Shown here: positions 1 through 11,519 of the stretch, piece after piece
How the letters are laid out: every line of letters starts with the position of its first letter
Numbering within the stretch: the stretch's first letter is position 1
Assembly: GCA_030549495.1 (NCBI GenBank)
Contig: JAUIRK010000664.1
Span: forward strand, 147,001-211,000
Origin: Nectonema munidae
Lineage: Eukaryota > Nematomorpha > Nectonematoida > Nectonematidae
Reading direction: 5' to 3'
DNA length: 64,000 nt
The notes under the pieces: generated by a model
Told to the model about the DNA's origin: nothing
The model's database searches: none
Seen by the model: only the letters and a program-made list of their open reading frames with translations
Program-made: the position numbers and the translations under genes

Positions 1-3000
1 TGTTTTGATTTATAAAAAAAATATTAAAACTCTATTTTATTTGAACAAATAAATTTGAAAAGAATTAAACGCAATTAGTTCATCATTTGATTATGGAAAG
101 CGCCAATTAATGAGATGAAGCTTAGTCCTCTATCTATGTCCATCCACCAACAAGTTTTTTAAACTTTTTAGATTCGTTAGCACATCTTTCTTTAGTAATT
201 TCTTTATAATTAATTAATTTTAAATGAATAATTTTAATCAGTTCACTGGTTGTATGTGTCTCGCGAGCTGCAAGTTGTGCATTCTTGTATTCCAAAGATT
301 TTAAAGATCACAGGAGTGGGACTTTGTGTAAAAAGAACTAATCGCCACCGTGGAATGCCCAAGCTGGGTCAATTGAAGCATATCAAATTTTAAAACTTTT
401 GCATTAATGTAATCACTTGTGTAATTTTTTCGAAACTTTATTAGAGCTTCCAAGTTATGTTATTTTCAAAGGAAATATTTTAAATTTGTCCAAAAATATT
501 TTTACGACCAATATATTCAACTTAAGCATTTTAAAAGAAAAAAGGGGGTCAATTGACATATCCTCATTTTATAAAATAATTAATTATAATTTATAATTTT
601 ATTATGATTTAATTTACAAAATAATTAAATAATTGTAATAAGTTTGGGATTGAATTTTGGATTCTTATCAGATTCTAAAAGTGGTCATGCGATGCAAAGA
701 AGAGAATAGATCTAAACCTCTATGAGAATTTGTCGTCAAGAAACTTGTTTAACCTTTTCTGAATATGGGATTGAATACAACAACAGATAATTTTTTCACA
801 AGTCTGCTGCTTGCTTTGGAGCTGAAAAAGTTCAAAGCTTCGCTTCATTCCAAAAAGGAAAATTTACCCCGGAGAATTTATCGAAAAAGCTAAACCTTTA
901 AACTCATTAGAGTCAGCAACACTTTATATCGAGCTTAAAAAGGTAAAAAAAAATGAAATCGTTTTTCTCTTATCTTCTTTACATAATGATTTTATTTTGA
1001 AAGAAGAAAAGAATCTAAAAAGAAAACAAGATGTTACATTAGATTACAATCTTAGCGAACGAGGAAGTTTTATACAACAAGACCTTCAACAAAGAGATGG
1101 ACAATGACAGTATTTTTCAATATTCTCCATATGTGCGACGGAACTCCTTCTTTTGATGTAAAGAAAGCAGGTTCATAAAATACTCAAGGAGAGAATTTTT
1201 GTTAAATCTATTTCCTCTGCCTAATCCCGAAAAACGATGCTGGAAAAATAATAAAACAAAAGAAAGTGTAGCAGTGTGTAAACTTCGTGTGTGAAACTTG
1301 CTCCAAGCATATATGTCCGAAATGTTTTAAATAAAATTCTTCAGTAACTAAATTTTTTTTCCAAATCCTATATTTTATATATAGATAATAATAATAATAT
1401 AAAGTTTATTGAAAAAGCTAATTTGGTCATTTAACTCTTTTTGATCGTTAAAGGTATAAAAAATGTTTTTTGGTCTTTGTAGGGTTAAACTCCAAGAGGG
1501 AAGATTTCGAAAAAGGAAGAATTCATGGAAAAGGGATTTGCCGAAAGACAATTCGCTGAAAAAACAATTTACTGCATCAACATTTCACGCCAACATTCAA
1601 CAACCAGAAAAATCAGCCAATGCCCAATGTGAAACAGAAGATTCGTGCTAATCGACAGATTATATTATGAATTAAAATTTTAATATTTAAATATTAAAAA
1701 AAAAAATTTTTTTTAATTTTTTATTGAGCTGAATACTGAGCTCAATGTCAAAAAATGTTTCATTTCTAGCCAGAAGAGATATTGAAGTGAAAAAACTTGA
1801 GTCTTACAATAAAAACCAATAAAACCGTGGTGAAAATGGACATTTTAAATTGTCAATCTTTTTTAAGTAAATATTATTACTTATATGAAATTACTTTTAA
1901 TATTTTTATTCAAAGTAATAAATTTTTATATTTCATTAAAATATCACTTTAAAAAATGTAAAGCATCTAATGTTCCATGGGTGAGAGAAGAGATCGTATT
2001 TTAGACGAAAAAATTCGCCATGCAAATAAAACCCTTTCACATTCAACACTCTTAGCTTTCACAAAGATATCACACATTGATATCATTTTTCCAAATTTTC
2101 GCTTCTTTAAGTTTAAAAAATTTTCATTCCTCATTAAAAAAAAATAGTGAACAAAAAGTATGATTTAGTTTATTTGTACTCTTGGAAGGAATAGATCAAG
2201 TTTTTATCGAGTGTATTCTGTGCATTTGATAAACGAAAACTTTCATGAACTTTGTAGCTGTAACAAATGTTCTTCTGCTATTTCAGGACTACGTAAGCAA
2301 AAAGCAGGTTCACTTTTAAGATTTCTAATGTCGTAACTTATCCTTAAATTAGTAGCCAGAACAGGGTAAAAATAATAGAACTCTTTTTAAATAAATATCA
2401 TGAAGTTTTCACCGTGTATAGCAATGAAGCCTGTTTTGAAGGTAGTATTTTAATAGCTTTTTGAAAAGGTTGACGTTTTTCAACAAGAATTTCAAAGCGC
2501 TACATTCTTCTTTTGATATAATTTTATTGATTTGGCAAATAATGATATAATCTAAAAATCATTTCCATTAATTGTTCCATCTTCTTCTAGCATGCAATCC
2601 AAATTTTTGTTAACTTAGTTTCATTTTCAAAACCTGCTTTTCTCAATGCTAAGAGTTATTTTGAAAATTTTTAAAACAGAAAGAATACGGCTCAATACTT
2701 TACTGTTCCCAAGTCCTACTTAGTGGCAGTGCAATCCAATCAACGATCGTATTTACCATCGCCGATGTTCGGTTTTTGTCGGTGATTCTCGATATATGTA
2801 ATTTTTTATCCGCAAAGCATAAAAACTTCTTAGACACAAACAATAATTGTCATTTGTACATTTTATCTACATACTTTAATACGCAAAATAGTGAGGTAAT
2901 ACCAAAATTCTGTGTATGTTATAGATATCTGAAAACGATCAAAATTCAGGAATCGTAAAGAGTAAAAAGTACGACATATGTGAAAATGTGAGTATAGGCA

Positions 3001-3043
3001 TAAATGATTTGCGTTATTGAGGATTAATTTTATTGAAGCATAC
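1..3043. other. AT-rich DNA with no recognised gene; probable intron or downstream part of the TGF-beta-like gene
   Basis: Only short, low-complexity open frames are visible on either strand. Because the exon at 3044-3314 reads leftward and ends in a splice donor, this stretch should hold its intron and perhaps later exons, but I could not find the cysteine-knot domain of a TGF-beta ligand here. No repeats with clear ends were recognised. Confidence 0.4.
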
Positions 3044-3314
3044 TTTTGTCAGTGAAACTTGTGATCATGTTAAAGGATTGCGCAGATGTTGATAAGTCCT
3101 GGTACAAATCGAGCATGTACTGTGACGGAAAAATTTTGGACAAGTTAGCGTTGTTTTCGTTGTACAGCGCCACTCCCCTCAAACGCAACGACTCCAGAAA
3201 CGTTTCCTTGAAGGCGCCATCGAGCCCACCTCTTGCCAACTTTTGCAGCACCACCATTTTGAGAACTGCCGCCAAGAGCAGAACTTTGCAGAGGAAAAAT
3301 CGAGACGCAACCAT
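3044..3314 (-). CDS. TGF-beta/BMP-family ligand, first coding exon (signal peptide and start of prodomain), partial
   Basis: Reading leftward from an ATG at 3314-3312, the exon encodes a hydrophobic signal peptide (MVASRFF, then a run of L, V and A residues, about residues 1-24). A short linker with KETFLESLRLRG follows, and then IFPSQYMLDLYQDL and ITSFTD. In TGF-beta superfamily prodomains the block P-x-Y-M-L-x-L-Y followed by a V/I-R-S-F-T-like segment is characteristic, so this looks like the N-terminus of a secreted BMP/GDF-type growth-factor precursor. A consensus donor (AAAA then GTATGC) ends the exon at 3044. The frame remains open upstream of this ATG to 3380, but those codons lie in the promoter and TATA region, so the downstream ATG before the signal peptide was chosen. 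The exon is clearly richer in GC than its surroundings. The mature ligand domain was not found, so the subfamily is open. Confidence 0.6.
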
Positions 3315-3362
3315 TATGTCTGTTTGGGCGTATGTGTGGGTGTGTGTTTGGAGATGAGCTTT

Positions 3363-3370
3363 CTTATATA
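3363..3370 (-). promoter_or_regulatory. TATA box of the TGF-beta-like gene
   Basis: The minus strand reads TATATAAG here, about 50 bases upstream of the chosen ATG. A start site about 30 bases downstream, near 3340, would give a short leader of roughly 25 bases. The position supports the ATG choice. The transcription start itself is inferred. Confidence 0.45.
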
Positions 3371-3472
3371 CTGGCGTCAACGAGTCTAGGAGGTGAAATG
3401 GCAGGTAACCGTGCTAGACACGTTGGAGCCAGGTATGATGAATTTCATTATCTTTTGTTTTATTCGTGTGGA

Positions 3473-3490
3473 CACACACACACACACACA
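3473..3490. repeat. (CA)n microsatellite
   Basis: A run of nine CA units, followed by GA and then ATA/ATG-rich simple sequence, lies upstream of the TGF-beta-like exon. A related TG-rich stretch at 3329-3352 lies in its leader. Confidence 0.9.
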
Positions 3491-4266
3491 GAGAGAAATA
3501 AATAGATAATAATAATAATGATAATGGTAATGATAATAGCATTCCTTGGAATACCATCCATCATTTATTTCGCGTTTTAGCTCCATCTTTTTCAACTACT
3601 GCTTCTTGAGCCGCCTAGCCAGCCTGAGATAGCCTTTGCATGCCTGCATAGCTAGCTCTATTTTGTGCCTATCAGAATTTGGAAGAGCTGTAATCTTTGT
3701 GAAGGTATAACATGGAATTTCTGACAAAACATAGCAAAGCTGAAGACTACGATGAATACTTATTAAGCTGATGCTGATGATGATGACGATGATTTTGAAA
3801 GAAAAATTCACAATATATCACGTTTCAAAAGCTTCTCACAAATCACAAATTCACTTAAAGTAACCTGAAACAAAAAAAAACAAAATCTTCGCGCAATTTC
3901 TTCACAAGTGACAAATAGGAAGTCACTTCTTGTGGAATGATATCATTTTGTCTTTTATATACGCACAAATTTATATATAATATATTTTGTAATGTTGGCT
4001 ATATCGCGGAACGACCAAAAGTCACGAATTTTTCTATACTATTACTGATGCAGTTTTCCTACTTTCTTCTTTATATATATATATATAACATTTTTACTTT
4101 TCAATTGCTTTTTTCAAACCTTATTTGTCTTTTTAAGTTCTAAATTTTCTTAAAAAATGTTATAAAAGAGTGTTTAGAATTTAAAAAAGACAATTTAAAG
4201 GAAAAGAGTTTACAACTTAGAGAAAGACAATTTAGAATGTAAAAAAGACAAATTAGCGTGTCACCA

Positions 4267-4350
4267 CATTTCATCACCCGACATTTCATCACACGACATT
4301 TCATCACCCAACATTTCATCACACGCCATTTCATCATGCGAAATTTCATT
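4267..4350 (+). repeat. 15-bp minisatellite, left array
   Basis: Five to six units of the form CATTTCATCACNCGA stand head to tail with a strict 15-bp period; variation falls mainly in the last five bases. The same unit occurs in reverse orientation at 13328-13402, so the two arrays form an inverted pair about 9 kb apart. Confidence 0.85.
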
Positions 4351-4664
4351 ATCTTATTCGTAAATAGTCTTAACAAAACCTTTTATTGAAATGATATAAA
4401 AACTCTTTCAAATTTTTAATATAAAATAAAATACTTCAGTAATGTGAAAACGAAAAAAACCATCATTAAAAAAATCATTGCAATCTACTGATTTAACATT
4501 TACTACAAACTTTGCATTTTTAATTGTCTTAAAAATTAGAAAGAAGTAATATTTAACAGTAAATATAAAACAATTTTATTGCTGAAAACTATTTACATCA
4601 CTGAAAAAAATATCTCGTAGCAGTTCCTAGAAAAAACTAATAATAATGATTGTCCTTAAGATGG

Positions 4665-4870
4665 GTGTTTACCTAATAATTTTACTACTTTTTACTCATA
4701 ACTTTTTTACTATAAATCTAATAATTATCTCATAACTAAAATATAGAAAATCCAATAATTTTACTAGTTTTATTTCATAACTCCAATATAAAAATCCAAT
4801 AATGTTATTAGTTTAGTTTCATAACTCCAATACAAAAAATTCAATAATGTTACTAGTTTTTTATAATTTT
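4665..4870 (+). repeat. Imperfect AT-rich tandem repeat, unit about 60 bp
   Basis: Three to four degenerate copies of a unit containing TAATNTTANTAGTTT, then TTTCATAACTCCAATA and AAATCCAATAA. No coding potential is seen. It lies between the left 15-bp array and the two-gene DNA transposon. Confidence 0.6.
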
Positions 4871-5221
4871 AATCAAAATAACCTGGATTTTGAGCCCCAA
4901 TCTACTTCCAGTAGTTAGGAAAACGCAATAAAATTATGCAAAATAGTTTAGTTTATTCAACAAAAATGTTATATCATTTAATTGAAAAAACTCTTTCAAA
5001 AAGCTTTTTTCAATGTCTGAATCTTTTTTTTTTAATTTTTTTAAAACCGCATAATATATATTTTGATCTGTGAAGAAATGAAATAAAAATTTTCAAAAGT
5101 TTTTTTTACAACTCTCTTTATGGTTAAAAACTACACAAAAAAGTGATTAAATTTAAGAAAAAGGAAATGTAAATAAAAAATATAATATATTCACAGTGAC
5201 ATAAAATATTATGCGTAAACT

Positions 5222-7021
5222 TCAAACAGGCCTTTTTATTTCAGTTAGCGTGTTGACTATTTTCAAACTATATATACATTCTTTATCAAAAATTTTGTGA
5301 AAAACATTTTGTATAAATATAAGTGTTTTTCTTATACATTTAGGGTAGGTTAAATTAAAAACATAACAAGAAATAAAAATAGATTTAAACATTTCAATAA
5401 CATTATCACAACACAAAACCCTAATATTTTCGATGTAAAGTTCGAATGATTTTTTTTCTTGAGTATATAAATTTGAAAAACAAATTTTCCATTCATTGTT
5501 TTCCTTACTCTCTTTTAAATTTTTCAAATCTTCTCTGAAAAGCGATGATATCAAAAGAAGAGTTTGAGATAATTTCAGCCCTTAAAAAAAGCAATTAAAA
5601 AAAGAAACTAATATTTGTATCACTTACTTTCAATTTTTGCGTCATTTGTTTCAATGTCTATGATTTCTTGTAACTGAGAGTGCTCTGATACGGGTTTTAA
5701 TTTTTCAAAAGACAAACTCTTAACAGCTCTCTGATACTTTTTCAAACCTTCTTCCATACATGTTTTAATATTTTCATCGGTTGTGGGACGAAGCCTTTCA
5801 AATTGTTTGGTCAGCTAAACAAAAAAACAATGGAAATGAAAATAATATGACCTTCAGTCTCTACAATTTTACATGGTCATAAGACTTTAAAAAAGGGTGT
5901 TCCTCAAAAAAACGGAAATTTTAACATTTTCTTTTATTAATTTATTCCTCCGGTTAGAGGATGTAATGTCCATTTTTAAATTAATTAACTTCTCGTTTTT
6001 TTCTACGTTATAAAACTCCTTTCGAAGCGAATCTTTGTGTTGCGCTATGCTCATACTATCTTCACAGCCGTCTATTGATGGAAGATAATTTTTCTTTCCC
6101 CAAACTTTCTTTAGTGATCCAAAAGATCTTTCTTTTTTCACACCAATTTTTCTTGCTTGTACCTGCAATAAATGATTTTCATTAAGTTTTCTTTCGTTGC
6201 AAAATTTTATCTGCCGTTTCTTCTTTATATAAGCCTGATAAAATTTAAAAAAATAATTTTTCTGTATAAAATAAAAACAAAAACACCTTAAATGCCCAGG
6301 CATCTAGATTTATTTGCCCCATTAAAAATGGAAATTCTGAAATAAAAGCATCTACCATTTGTTCATATACATTGTGTGGGAAGGATATCTGGAAAAAAAC
6401 ATAGATTATTAAATATAAAAAGTAAAAAAAATAACTTACATTCCAGAAACGCGTTGGCCACAGTCAGTATAAATGCATTCTATTACCTTCTTTTTTACTT
6501 ATAATTTCTTTCATTTCTAATTTTTTAAGCAACCCTTTCGAACAGAGGCTCTTTGGAAAAGAGTACACAAATGGCCAAGTTTTTCTAAAGCATGTTATAT
6601 AGATTATCAACTTTAAAACAAAAGACTTTTTATTTACCTTTTTAGATGCGAGGGACTTTTAAACTGTAAATAAGTGAAATTTGGAGAACTAGAGTTTGGA
6701 GTAGACGTAAGACTACTCTGAAAATGTATTTCTTTTAAATCTTCTGTTTTTTTTTCGTCTATGGAAGTATTGATCAAGTCTGAATTGGAAATTTTTTTTC
6801 CACTCTTAATTTTTAAGACATCATAAATATTTAAATCATCAATTAATGTCCAAATCAATATACATATCATCAGTATTGTCATAGTATTGTATATTGACAT
6901 GAGAAGGATATATATACAGCTTCCACGAAATTTTTTCATGGATTGAAGAGAGCTTCAAAGTCCCAACAAATCCAACTTTTTTCACATTATTTTCATAGAG
7001 TAAAATAAGATAATTAACCAT
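5222..7021 (-). pseudogene. Accessory gene of the two-gene DNA transposon
   Basis: Going leftward: 7021-6839 has a short acidic segment ending DDMYIDLDIN, reminiscent of the PB1-like N-terminus of this partner protein. Near 6600-6480 a frame reads WPFVYSFPK. Near 6390-6300 it reads SFPHNVYEQMVDAFISEF. 6303-5887 has VWGKKNYLPSIDGCEDS followed by a HKDSLRKEF helix. 5554-5222 has YPKCIRKTLIFIQNVFHKIF at its end. These blocks occur in this order in the second ORF that accompanies the HDxFEG transposase elsewhere. The gene appears spliced, and at least the 5820-5570 part looks decayed. The function of this partner protein is unknown to me. Confidence 0.55.
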
Positions 7022-7240
7022 TTAAAGTCTAAATACAAAGTAGGTGAATATATCTGACACAAATTATTTGAAAAAATAATCTACCTCTAAAACCAAAAAT
7101 GTTGATAATAACTGTTTTAGACACACTAAAAAGCTTGAGTATTTCAATAACAAAAAAATTAAAAATGTTTCTTTATTAAAAAAGACTTTCAATCAAAACA
7201 TAATAAATTCCTAGGAACTATAACTTTATGATATTGATCA

Positions 7241-9598
7241 TTATGAAGACCATAAACTGAAAATGTATTTGGAGGAAGAAGACATTTTACATTTTTCAAT
7301 TAGAACTCTTGAATAAAAGTCTCTTGCAAACAAAACAGTTATTAGTTTGGGGCATAGTAAAAAATTTGTTTCATCATAGGATAAACAGTACTCTATTAAA
7401 CTGAAAAAGGAATTAGGTATCATTTCATGATCATCTTCCTCTGACACAACAGATTCTCCACATCGATAAATGAAGTTATTATGGATTACATACTTCATAA
7501 AACATACATTTTCTAAGTCGATGTGGTATTTATTAAGAGTTTTTTCATGCTCCGCAGTGAGGAGAGGAATTTCAGACATTGGCTTTATCTCGTTTTTGCT
7601 GCATATATATACATCTTCATTGTAGAAACAACATTGGTAAATTTGGTGTCTTTGTGCAAGTGATTTGCAAATATTTTTCTTGTTTTTGCTCCTATTGTAT
7701 ACTTCTTTAAGCCAATTGTGTTTAGCTTCATAGCGTATACTTTGCATATTTATTAAAGGACCAAAATTTTAGTTTGTTGAGGATAATGAAGCAAAAAATG
7801 AAACTTGGGTGTAAGAAAACTTTTGAAAACTTGTAGATATAAACGAGAAAAATCGTGTATTAAATCTTCCATCACTGAAACTTGCCCATGATTTATTGCA
7901 GTAACATAGTTGACTACATCCAAAAAAAGTAAAAACACAGACCAAGAAGTATCGCTGAGAGGAATCAAGTAACCAATTATTAAAGGAAAAAATCTTACTA
8001 AACACTGCATTTGCGAAGCTGTTTTTACGAGTTTAAAAGAACTTTTAACAACTTTCAATTCTCTAGGTTTATTAGAGATGTCAGCTCTGCAAAATTTAAA
8101 TTTCTTTATACGGTCATTCAAAACACCCAGTGTAAAATGGTTATTAGAAACAAAAGTTTTGATTCGTTTATTCATAATGAGCAAAGCGACACCCTCAAAT
8201 ATATCATGTGTTATATCTGGAGGACTTCCATTGTTAAAATGAAAATATTTTAATTCATTAAAAGGACACATATAATAATTAATACCGTATACTCGTGAGA
8301 GTGTAATATCTTGGCTTATAAATTCTATTTGTCGATTATAGGAACTTACAGTTCTTATATTAAATTCACTTCATGTGCTTCCTATCATTCCAATTCACAA
8401 AACAAAATCTACAGCATCTATTAGAATTGAAAGAAGTATTGAATCCTCAGAGTAAATGTGATGCTAAATTGACTGCAATGATATCACTTAAAGTACCATG
8501 TATAACATATTCAACTCCATTTCTACGTATATTAACCCCTTGAGTTTCAAGGATCTTTAAATCTGTTATCAACGGTTTGAGTATATCTTGAAAACCATGT
8601 TGTTTCAAAAGTTTTGTTTTGAAAAGTAAAACAAGCTGAATTGTGTAAAGCTTAGAACGAAACACTCCAGGAACATTACCAATACTTAAATACCATGCTG
8701 AAATTTTAACATTATCACATTTTTTACTTATCGGACGGATTGTTTAGAACAAAGTCATCATAATACAGTAAAATTTCTATTGTGTTTTTAGTTGAGTTAA
8801 ATAATTTATTCCTGTCAAAATTTAACCCATCTCTATAACATTCTAACTTATGTGCATTTTTTAACTTAGAACTCATCACATACTCAAATACATCATTATG
8901 TTGTAACAAAATTTTAATGGTTTCTAACACTGGTATATAAACATAACTTTCATTACAACTATTTATATTATACTCAATAGGTTCAATGTAGCTCATATTT
9001 TCTTTGATAAACCTATCAAATTAAAATTGTGAGCTGAGTCCAAGTCTTGAAAAAACATTGGGCACTTCTTCAAAATAATCAAATATTAACTTCTTTGAAT
9101 TTTGATCAAATGAAAAATTATTGATATAATCTTGAACAAAGTTTTGAATCATTTTTGTATGATTCTGAAACAAAATTGCAATTTTTTTCTGAAGACAAGT
9201 AACAGCGCTTACGGGTAGTTTATGAAACTCTCCCAAGTGTAGGAAGAAATTAACAATATCAAAAAATGAATCACTAAAACTTTGAAAATCTACAGTGGAA
9301 TTAGTTGGAAAGGAGCTAGAAGGTTGTTCAATAGTTTCAACTCGGAAGTTTTCACATTCTTTTGAATTTCTTGTTGATCTACATGTAAATAAACTGGCAA
9401 AATTATGCTTTCGTTTGAGGTGTTTATATGATAAGAGCTAGTGTTGTAAAAAAGATTTTCACAGCATAAAAACTTAAATGATTCTCCACTTTTTTCGTGA
9501 TGGTATCGAAGACGCTTTAGATATTTGAAAAAAAGATTCGTTTCAGAAGAGCAGTGCAATAATAGGAAAGTACCGATATTAGTTATTTGAATTAACAA
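7241..9598 (-). pseudogene. Transposase gene of the two-gene DNA transposon
   Basis: The pieces follow in protein order in several frames. 9598-9290 holds a zinc-finger-like segment with a C-x-x-x-x-N...H pattern. 9236-9021 is helical. 8996-8724 starts MSYIEPIEYNIN and contains YVYIPVLETIKILL. 8665-8447 contains LLFKTKLLKQHGF and IHGTLSDIIAVNL. 8271-7753 contains CPFNELKYFHF, PPDITHDIFEG, FPLIIGYLIPL and PKFHFLLHYP. 7747-7241 begins with IRYEAKHNW and continues LAQRHQ. All these blocks occur in this order in the family's protein, so the gene is nearly full length. The frame changes between pieces could be introns or decay; the absence of an obvious GT-AG at each change makes decay likely for several. 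A role in cutting and joining transposon DNA is inferred from the family only. Confidence 0.65.
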
Positions 9599-10019
9599 AA
9601 ACTTTTGTCACTTGAATTCATCAAAAAATAAAATTAAAATCAAAGTTTTAAAGGAGCATAGAAATTTATTAAGATAAAAAGCTACCTTAAAAAATCGAAA
9701 ACGCAGTTCAAGTTCACAAAAAACACTCAAATAAAATTTAAAAAAAAGTTTCAAAAAAGTACTGAAAAGCATAAAAAAAATACCCTTTATAAATTGAAGA
9801 AGTGAAAAGTTAAAGATGAAAGAAGAATCTGAGTTGAGAAAGAATAGGACGAATGTAAATTGAAGAATATATGTAATTAATTAATGATTATTATTAAACA
9901 TTTTTATTTATACCATGATCATATGACCGTTGGAAAATAGATATAAAACATTCTATATGATGTGAGGAAAGTGTGGAAACGAATTATTTTCACGTTGAGT
10001 GGTGAGGTAAGTCTTAAAA

Positions 10020-11452
10020 GGATTAAGATTAGATTGTTGTTGCAAGCAATCAGAGGTGAGCGTGTTGAGCATTTGAGGGAGAAGTATAAGAGGACATTGA
10101 TCGGAGAAAGTCGACGAGAGAGTTAAGGTATTACAATTAACGTAAGTATGGTGACGTATTCTGTGGGGTAAAATTTTCTGATGAGAAACAAAAGGCTTTT
10201 GTGCTAATGGACAGTTACCAAGATAGTGTTTGTAACCAATGCCAGCAAGTGAAAAATTGCGTCTAAACTGTAATTTATCGAGTCCTAGAAGATTATAAAG
10301 ATCTTGAGTAACTACGTCTCGGAAGCGAAGACCTATAAGTATACGAATTGCACGGCGTTGTAGCGATTCTAAACAGTTAGTTTGTTAAGACTTTTCCGGC
10401 TCCACACAATAGGATTGAGGCATATTCCATATGACATCTTATCAAGGCTTTGTAAATTTTTAGCAGAAGTTGTTCAGAGTTATTTGGAAGATTAGATTTT
10501 AGTAGACGTAGTACATAAAGTTCTTTCATTGTTTTCCGAATTGATAAGCGCAATTTCGCAGTAAAATATTTGGGATTCTGTCTGGTCCAATAGATTTGTT
10601 CACGTTTAAGGATAAAAGTTTCTTCAAAACAAGATCTCGTGAGACAAAAAAGTCATCAAGTAAAGCAGTTGTTTTTGTCGATGGTAAGGGATATCTATGA
10701 TTGGAATTTAGATTTGGGGGGGTCTGATCCAGCAAAGTAGGAGTTAAAGATGTTAGCTTTATCCAAGTCATTATACAAGATTTTTTCTTTATGAAGAATT
10801 TCTGGAATTGGTGAATTATTTTCAACAAACTTATAAATATTTTTTGCAAAGGACCAGTAAAGTTGAGCATTTGCGATCTTTGTGGCGCTATCTTTGTAAT
10901 AAAGCTGCCTGATTCGAGTGCATTCTTGCTTCGGACAATTTCTAGCCTTACGGTAAGCTTCAAGGTCCATTTGGGAATTTGAAAATTTAAAGTTGCGCCA
11001 AGTCTGCCGTTTTAAAGAAGCGAGATGAGTAAATAGTTCAGTTTTGAAGGGCAAAGTATGTTTGGGGGATCTGTTCATGCAGAGCTTTGGTACAAACGAG
11101 TCAACAATACTTGATATGGTAGATTCGAATATGCTAAGAGCTTGGTTGCATCATTTAAACTGAAAAAAGGAGACCCGTCAAAGGTAGAGATGGCTTGACG
11201 AATTTCGGCCCAATTATTAATTTTGGAAAAATTGGGTTTTGAAAAGTTTATCCTGGGGGTATAATTATTAATTGAAGTAGTGAATAGATTTAAATTGAGT
11301 TCTACTAGACCATGATCAGAAGAGCCAATGGGAGGAAGGACAGTAGTGTTAGTAAAAGTGACAGGTACGCCCGAAGCAGCAAGATCAATCAAAGATGATT
11401 TACCTGGAAGACGATCTGGAAAACGAGTTGGATCACAAACGATCTGAGTCAA
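10020..11452 (-). mobile_element. LINE fragment (Jockey/CR1-like), EN-RT ORF2 with the RT core deleted
   Basis: Leftward from 11452 the frame reads TQIVCDPTRFPD...SLIDLAASG...PPIGSSDHGLVELN, the C-terminal half of an apurinic-type endonuclease with its SDH motif. At 11078-10526 follow the linker and the first RT block, with DKANIFNSYFAG, LVLKKLLSLNVNKSIGPDRI and PNILLRNCA. From about 10530 the sequence jumps to the RT C-terminus, with LLLKIYKALIRCHMEYASI and then a thumb-like region at 10400-10020. The catalytic palm with FADD is absent, so about 200 codons were lost by an internal deletion. No poly-A tail or target duplication was identified. The 5' end is also missing, where the MULE relic begins. 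Confidence 0.75.
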
Positions 11453-11519
11453 ACCATACTCAATAAAAAATAATTCAGTTATAATGATGATAATTTCCTT
11501 ATTTATTTTCTTGAGCTTC

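Larger units (their letters stand above)
5222..9598 (-). mobile_element. Two-gene DNA transposon (HDxFEG-type transposase plus accessory gene), degenerate
   Basis: Two long coding areas run leftward in tandem: a transposase at 9598-7241 and a second protein at 7021-5222. The pair, in this order, matches a transposon type I recall as common in fish and invertebrate genomes. Its transposase carries P-P-D-I-x-H-D-x-x-E-G and R-x-E-A-K-H signatures, and its partner has a W-G-x-x-N-Y-L-P block. The transposase signature resembles the Transposase_21/TNP2 type of EnSpm/CACTA elements, but the superfamily assignment is tentative. Terminal inverted repeats and target duplications were not found, so the element's true limits are unknown. 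Confidence 0.65.

Noticed and set aside
3046-3357. Plus-strand frame opposite the TGF-beta-like exon
   Set aside because: It is the antisense shadow of an exon with a signal peptide, a family motif and a splice donor on the other strand.
4267-4350. CRISPR-like array
   Set aside because: The 15-bp units are contiguous with no unique spacers, and the DNA is eukaryotic; it is a minisatellite.
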